Source: Senegalimassilia anaerobia JC110
GTDB lineage: Bacteria; Actinomycetota; Coriobacteriia; Coriobacteriales; Eggerthellaceae
Direction of reading: 5' to 3'
DNA length: 64,000 bases
Assembly: GCF_000236865.1 (NCBI RefSeq)
Contig: NZ_HE611015.1
Coordinates: 213,983-277,982, forward strand
This document shows, one piece after another, positions 60,125-64,000 of the stretch (positions are counted from its first letter, which is position 1; every line of letters starts with the position of its first letter). The notes beneath the pieces were generated by a model. That model was not told the origin of the DNA. It was given only the letters and a program-made list of their open reading frames with translations, and ran no database searches. The translations under genes were made by a program, and so were the position numbers.

Positions 60125-61909
60125 ATGGCAACGAACCGATCGACCACCACACGCCGCACCCTGCACTACTACTGGCAGGTCACTCGCAAGCACTTCGGCC
60201 TGTTCGCCGCCCTAATGGCATCGACGTTTCTGTTCGTGGCCTTGCTATCGTACGGCAACCCGTATGTGATGAGCCTGGTCGTCGATCGCGTGAGCACCGG
60301 AAGCGTGGAGTCCGACCAAGTGTTTGCGGTCTACGGCCCCTATATCGCAGCGCTTATCGCCATCAACGTGCTCGGGCAGGCAGCAAGCAAGCTTCAGGAT
60401 TACACCATGTACAAGCTCGAGATCGCAGCTGCCTACGACCTTGCCACCATGAGCTTCGATGCGCTGTGCAACCAGTCCATGAGCTTCCATTCGAACCGGT
60501 TCGGAGGCACGCTGGTCAGCCAGACGAGCAAGTTCATGAGCGCCTACCAGCTGTTACTCGAAACCATCACCTTCCCATTTTTGCCGGTTATCTGCTCGGT
60601 GATATTCACGTGCGCCATTCTGGCGCCGCGCGTGCCGGTATACGTGGTCATCCTCATGGCGCTGCTAGTCGTATACGCTTGCGTTTCGTACTACATGTAC
60701 AAGCGAATCCTTTCGCTGAACGAGAAGGCCGCCAGCGCGCAAAACCAGCTCTCCGGCGAGCTTTCCGATTCGGTGGCCAACATCCTAGCCGTGAAGACCT
60801 CGGGGCGCGAGGACTACGAGCGCGCGTTGTTCGATCAGGCGAACCGCCAGGTGGTGGAACGCGACAGCAAGCGCATGTGGGCGAGTTTGGCCCGCGGCAT
60901 CATCACCGCGTGCATCACCGTGGTCATCATGAGCGTGGTGGCCGTGTTCATCGCCGGCGGAAACGCGTGGTACGGCATCAGCGCCGGCACGCTCGTGATG
61001 ATGTTCACCTACACCTACACCGTCACGAACCAGTTCAATTTCATCAACAACGGCCTGCAGCGCTTCAACCGCGCCTTCGGCGATGCCAGCGGGATGACGC
61101 AGACCCTTGACGAACCCCGGCTTGTGGCCGACCTGCCCGGCGCGCCGGACATGGTGGTACGGGACGGCGCCATCGATTTCGAGGGAATCGGCTTCCACTA
61201 CACCGACGGCAATGCGAAAACCACGGTGTTCGAGGATTTCAACCTGCATATTCCCGCAGGTCAACGAGTGGGTTTGGTCGGCCTGAGCGGCGCCGGCAAA
61301 ACCACGCTCACGAAACTGTTGCTGCGCTTGTCCGACATCCAGGACGGTCGCATCCTCATCGACGGGCAGAACATCGCCGAATGCACGCAGCAAAGCCTTC
61401 GCCGCTCCATCGCCTACGTGCCGCAGGAGGCGCTGCTGTTCCACCGCAGCATTGCCGAGAATATCGCCTATGGGCGTCCCGACGCAACTATGGAGCAGAT
61501 CCGCGAGGCCGCGGCCCAGGCCAACGCATTGGATTTCATTGAGAACCTGCCCGACGGGTTCGACACCATCACCGGCGAGCGCGGCGTGAAGCTCTCCGGC
61601 GGGCAGCGCCAGCGCGTCGCCATCGCGCGTGCGCTGTTGGCAGACTGCCCGGTGCTCGTGCTCGACGAGGCCACAAGCGCCCTTGACTCCGAAAGCGAGG
61701 CGCTCGTGCAAGACGCTCTGTCAAAGCTGATGCGCGGCCGCACCTGCATCGTCGTGGCGCATCGCCTTTCCACCGTTGCCAGCCTTGACAGGATCGTGGT
61801 CCTCGACCACGGCAAAATCACGGAAGACGGCCCGCACGCCGACCTGGTAGCCGCCAACGGCGAATACGCAAACCTCTGGAACCGCCAAACCGGCGCCTAC
61901 CTGAAGTAG
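60125..61909 (+). CDS. ABC exporter, fused permease and ATPase
   Basis: 594 residues. Six membrane helices (about 22-310), then the ATPase: Walker A GLSGAGKTT (386-394), Q-loop YVPQEALLFHRS, signature KLSGGQRQR (about 489-497), Walker B VLVLDEATSALD, His in VAHRLSTV. A type-IV exporter half-transporter, so it should form a homodimer. GAAGGAG precedes ATG 60125. Coupled to helD; export of an antibiotic or lipid is possible, unproven. Confidence 0.92.
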   Translation: MATNRSTTTRRTLHYYWQVTRKHFGLFAALMASTFLFVALLSYGNPYVMSLVVDRVSTGSVESDQVFAVYGPYIAALIAINVLGQAASKLQDYTMYKLEIAAAYDLATMSFDALCNQSMSFHSNRFGGTLVSQTSKFMSAYQLLLETITFPFLPVICSVIFTCAILAPRVPVYVVILMALLVVYACVSYYMYKRILSLNEKAASAQNQLSGELSDSVANILAVKTSGREDYERALFDQANRQVVERDSKRMWASLARGIITACITVVIMSVVAVFIAGGNAWYGISAGTLVMMFTYTYTVTNQFNFINNGLQRFNRAFGDASGMTQTLDEPRLVADLPGAPDMVVRDGAIDFEGIGFHYTDGNAKTTVFEDFNLHIPAGQRVGLVGLSGAGKTTLTKLLLRLSDIQDGRILIDGQNIAECTQQSLRRSIAYVPQEALLFHRSIAENIAYGRPDATMEQIREAAAQANALDFIENLPDGFDTITGERGVKLSGGQRQRVAIARALLADCPVLVLDEATSALDSESEALVQDALSKLMRGRTCIVVAHRLSTVASLDRIVVLDHGKITEDGPHADLVAANGEYANLWNRQTGAYLK

Positions 61910-61930
61910 CCCCGCCCCAGACACTTTGGG

Positions 61931-63031
61931 CTAGCGGTTCTCGATGCTGCCGATGTTCTTGAGCTCGATTTGGATGAGGCCGTTCGGGGCGCTTTTGAAT
62001 TCGATGAGCTCGGTGTTGTGACTGTACTCGGCAGGGAACGTCAACACGATGCCCGTGTCGGTGACGATCTTGTGGTTGCGGCTGACGCGTTTGGCCACGT
62101 CACGCTCCATGTGCACGCTTTCGCCAAGCTGCTCGTCGGCGGCTGCTTGCTCGAAACGGCGACGGGGGCCTTCGTCGTCGAACACCTCGTCCACAAACTC
62201 GTCAAACGGCACCTCGTCGGAATCATCAGCGTTCTCGGCCAGGTAAGCCTTGGCGCGTCCCATGGCAACGGCGGAGTTCACCCCGAACTCCTCGGCAACT
62301 TCCTCGACCAAGCCCATAGTGGTATCGAACAGCTCCTTGCTGGAAGCCTCGTTGGAGCATTGCAGCAGGCCGTCGGGGATGAGCCAGCGCTCCTCACCGG
62401 CGATCTGGCGGGGCTTGTCAACGAACTGCACCGCCATAGTGCGGGCATTCACCAGCGCAAACGATGTGATCTTCTGCGAAGGGTTCGGCAAAATGGCGTG
62501 ATGACGCTCAATGTTGTTGCGGGTGGCGCCATCTTCGCCGCGCCCGACCTCATGCATAAAGGCAGGCTTGCTCTCAAGCAGCAGCAAGCCGAAGTAATGC
62601 TCGCTGCGCGCATTGTAAGCGGCGGCCTCCGCGGCTGCGGTTGCCGCAGCGATCTCCTCCTCGGTGGCATCATCGGCCAACGGGGGCATAGCGGGCGGCT
62701 TCTCCTGGTCCTCGAAATCAACCACGAGCAAGTCGCACGACGAGGGGTTCTCCATACGGCCGAGCTCGTCGGACATGAACTGGGCCACCTGCACGGAAAG
62801 GTCTACGAAGTCGCGCTCGCCCTTGAAATACGCGCTCAACTCCGCCGCAAACCCGCTGTCAGGGAAGAACTCCCCGCGACGGTTATCCATACCGCCCAAC
62901 GCATGCCTGGCAATGCGCATGACATACGATTTAACGTTCTTGTTCGTCAAATCCAGCTCGTCTTCGGAAAACACGTTCACGCATGACACGAAATCGAACA
63001 CGTGCAGCACCGCGTGGTTGATCTTGAACAT
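61931..63031 (-). CDS. NA37/YejK-type nucleoid-associated protein
   Basis: 366 residues from ATG 63031. Begins FKINHAVLHVFDFVSC and shows the family pattern, including YFGLLLLESKPAFMHEV, ILPNPSQKITSFALVN, LIPDGLLQCSNEASSKELFD. The 37-kDa nucleoid-associated family (NdpA/YejK) is best known in gamma-proteobacteria; function beyond DNA association is unclear. An Ala-rich acidic insert (EEEIAAATAAAEAAAYNA) interrupts it. Convergent with the ABC exporter. Confidence 0.85.
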   Translation of the reverse strand: MFKINHAVLHVFDFVSCVNVFSEDELDLTNKNVKSYVMRIARHALGGMDNRRGEFFPDSGFAAELSAYFKGERDFVDLSVQVAQFMSDELGRMENPSSCDLLVVDFEDQEKPPAMPPLADDATEEEIAAATAAAEAAAYNARSEHYFGLLLLESKPAFMHEVGRGEDGATRNNIERHHAILPNPSQKITSFALVNARTMAVQFVDKPRQIAGEERWLIPDGLLQCSNEASSKELFDTTMGLVEEVAEEFGVNSAVAMGRAKAYLAENADDSDEVPFDEFVDEVFDDEGPRRRFEQAAADEQLGESVHMERDVAKRVSRNHKIVTDTGIVLTFPAEYSHNTELIEFKSAPNGLIQIELKNIGSIENR

Positions 63032-63162
63032 CCAGCCTCTCCCCTGCCTACCTCGAACTTGCACCTCAAAACGCCCCGGCGACGCCCAACCTTGCAAACG
63101 CAACGGCGGCGATCCGCCTTACGAACGCACGCCTTTTGATCGCCTTCGAAACTAACGCAACG

Positions 63163-64000
63163 CTATTCTTCGCCCTCGAAGCCCCACATGCGCACCTCGG
63201 GGTACATGCGCACGCCTTCCATCTCGTACACGCGGCGCTGCACCTCGGCAATCAAATCGCGGACATCGCGAGCCGTCGCACCGCCAGCGTTCACCACAAA
63301 ACCCGTATGCTTCTCGGAAACCTGCGCGCCGCCCACACGGAAACCGCGCAAACCGGCATCCTGAATCAGCTTGCCGGCGAAATAGCCAACGGGACGCTTG
63401 AAGGTGCTGCCGGCGCTCGGCATTTCCAGGGGCTGTTTCTCAGCACGTCGCTGAGCTAGATCGTCCATGCGCGCACGTATCTCACTAGGGGAATCGGGGC
63501 GCAGCTGCAAGGTGGCCGAGAGCACGGCCCAACCGGCATCGCCCATCATGGAGTGACGATATCCCCAGCATGCCTGCCAAGCATGAAGGTTCACGATACG
63601 CCCCTGCGGCGTGGCGCACACAAGCGAGCAGCACACGTCGCGGAACTCCCCGCCATAGGCTCCAGCGTTCATGATGGCGGCGCCGCCGATGGTACCCGGG
63701 ATTCCGCTGGCGAACTCATAGCCCGCCAAACCGGCAGCGCATACGGCCTCGGCGACCTGGGCATTCGACGCACCGGCCTGCACCGTCACACGGGAACCTT
63801 CCACAACTACGTCCGAAAAGCGCTCGGCAAATCGAACGATAACCTCGGGCAAACCCGCATCGGCCACAAGCAGGTCGCTGCCCAGGCCCAGCAAGCGCAC
63901 AGGCTGGCCAGCGCCATGGCACGCTGCAATAACATCAGCTGCCTCCTGAACGCTGGCCGGCTCGACCACCACGGCAGCAGGGCCACCGATCTGAAACGTG
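63163..64000 (-). CDS. murB: UDP-N-acetylenolpyruvoylglucosamine reductase, 5-prime end cut by the window
   Basis: 279 visible residues; the frame continues through the right edge (TFQIGGPAAVVVEP), so GTG 63972 is not the real start and only about 30 residues are missing. FAD-binding part: RLLGLGSDLLVADAGLPEVIV, GYEFASGIPGTIGGAAIMNAGAYGGE. Catalytic Ser in SAGSTFKRP and C-terminal HTGFVVNAGGATARDV. It reduces UDP-GlcNAc-enolpyruvate to UDP-MurNAc in peptidoglycan synthesis. Confidence 0.95.
   Translation of the reverse strand, partial: TFQIGGPAAVVVEPASVQEAADVIAACHGAGQPVRLLGLGSDLLVADAGLPEVIVRFAERFSDVVVEGSRVTVQAGASNAQVAEAVCAAGLAGYEFASGIPGTIGGAAIMNAGAYGGEFRDVCCSLVCATPQGRIVNLHAWQACWGYRHSMMGDAGWAVLSATLQLRPDSPSEIRARMDDLAQRRAEKQPLEMPSAGSTFKRPVGYFAGKLIQDAGLRGFRVGGAQVSEKHTGFVVNAGGATARDVRDLIAEVQRRVYEMEGVRMYPEVRMWGFEGEE

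Overview
The window looks like a chromosomal segment of a strict or facultative anaerobic actinobacterium of class Coriobacteriia, most likely family Eggerthellaceae. The evidence is the mix of spoVS-miaB-miaA-dapF-hflX, an actinobacterial/firmicute-type LexA with GAAC-N4-GTTC operators, a seven-helix membrane LuxR-type regulator, indolepyruvate:ferredoxin oxidoreductase with arylacetate-CoA ligases, and a six-subunit Ech-type membrane [NiFe] hydrogenase. This taxonomic placement is inference from gene content, not from a marker comparison. The first 14-16 kb reads as visibly more AT-rich than the rest, except for a GC-rich insertion sequence inside it.

Region by region: 1-8.5 kb holds housekeeping genes on the plus strand (partial unknown gene, spoVS, tRNA modification genes miaB and miaA, dapF, hflX), then the divergent SOS pair lexA / small membrane protein over three LexA boxes, then nrdR-dut and a small membrane protein. 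An IS30-like element occupies about 8.69-10.19 kb. From 10.4 to 14.2 kb there are a lipoprotein, a hotdog thioesterase, an alpha/beta-hydrolase-like protein, a menA-like prenyltransferase and a small membrane protein. From 14.3 to 26.2 kb everything is on the minus strand: gluQ, two paaK-type ligases each beside a double-ACT protein, iorAB, an FHA protein, a DD-carboxypeptidase, a VanW-like protein and pgsA. From 26.3 to 32.1 kb lies the Ech-like hydrogenase operon. From 32.7 to 44.7 kb come an MFS exporter, a hybrid sensor kinase with an overlapping solute-binding lipoprotein, tRNA-Pro, coaBC, hemH, rluD-like, lspA and ileS. From 45 to 51.7 kb come degV, a YfcC-type carrier divergent from a membrane LuxR regulator, dinB and a degenerate aminotransferase. 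From 51.8 to 57.7 kb is a metal-efflux island: copA with a fused CopZ-like domain and csoR on one strand, and an ArsR-family repressor, an HMA protein and a second P1B-ATPase on the other. The window closes with a HelD-like helicase, an ABC exporter, an NA37-type nucleoid protein and a partial murB.

How the genes work together: IorAB and the PaaK ligases fit fermentation of aromatic amino acids to arylacetyl-CoA with reduced ferredoxin as a by-product. The Ech-type hydrogenase downstream could dispose of that ferredoxin as H2 while pumping ions (inference). The metal island is a double system in which CsoR and an ArsR-type repressor each sit on their own readable promoter/operator facing each other. 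The most unusual items are the repeat tail on the hydrogenase 30-kDa subunit, the large hydrogenase subunit that ends exactly at its presumed mature terminus, the copA-copZ fusion with an internal ribosome-binding site, the aminotransferase-fold protein lacking the PLP lysine, the SOS-controlled small tail-anchored protein, and the GGTATA repeat array between the LuxR regulator and the YfcC carrier.
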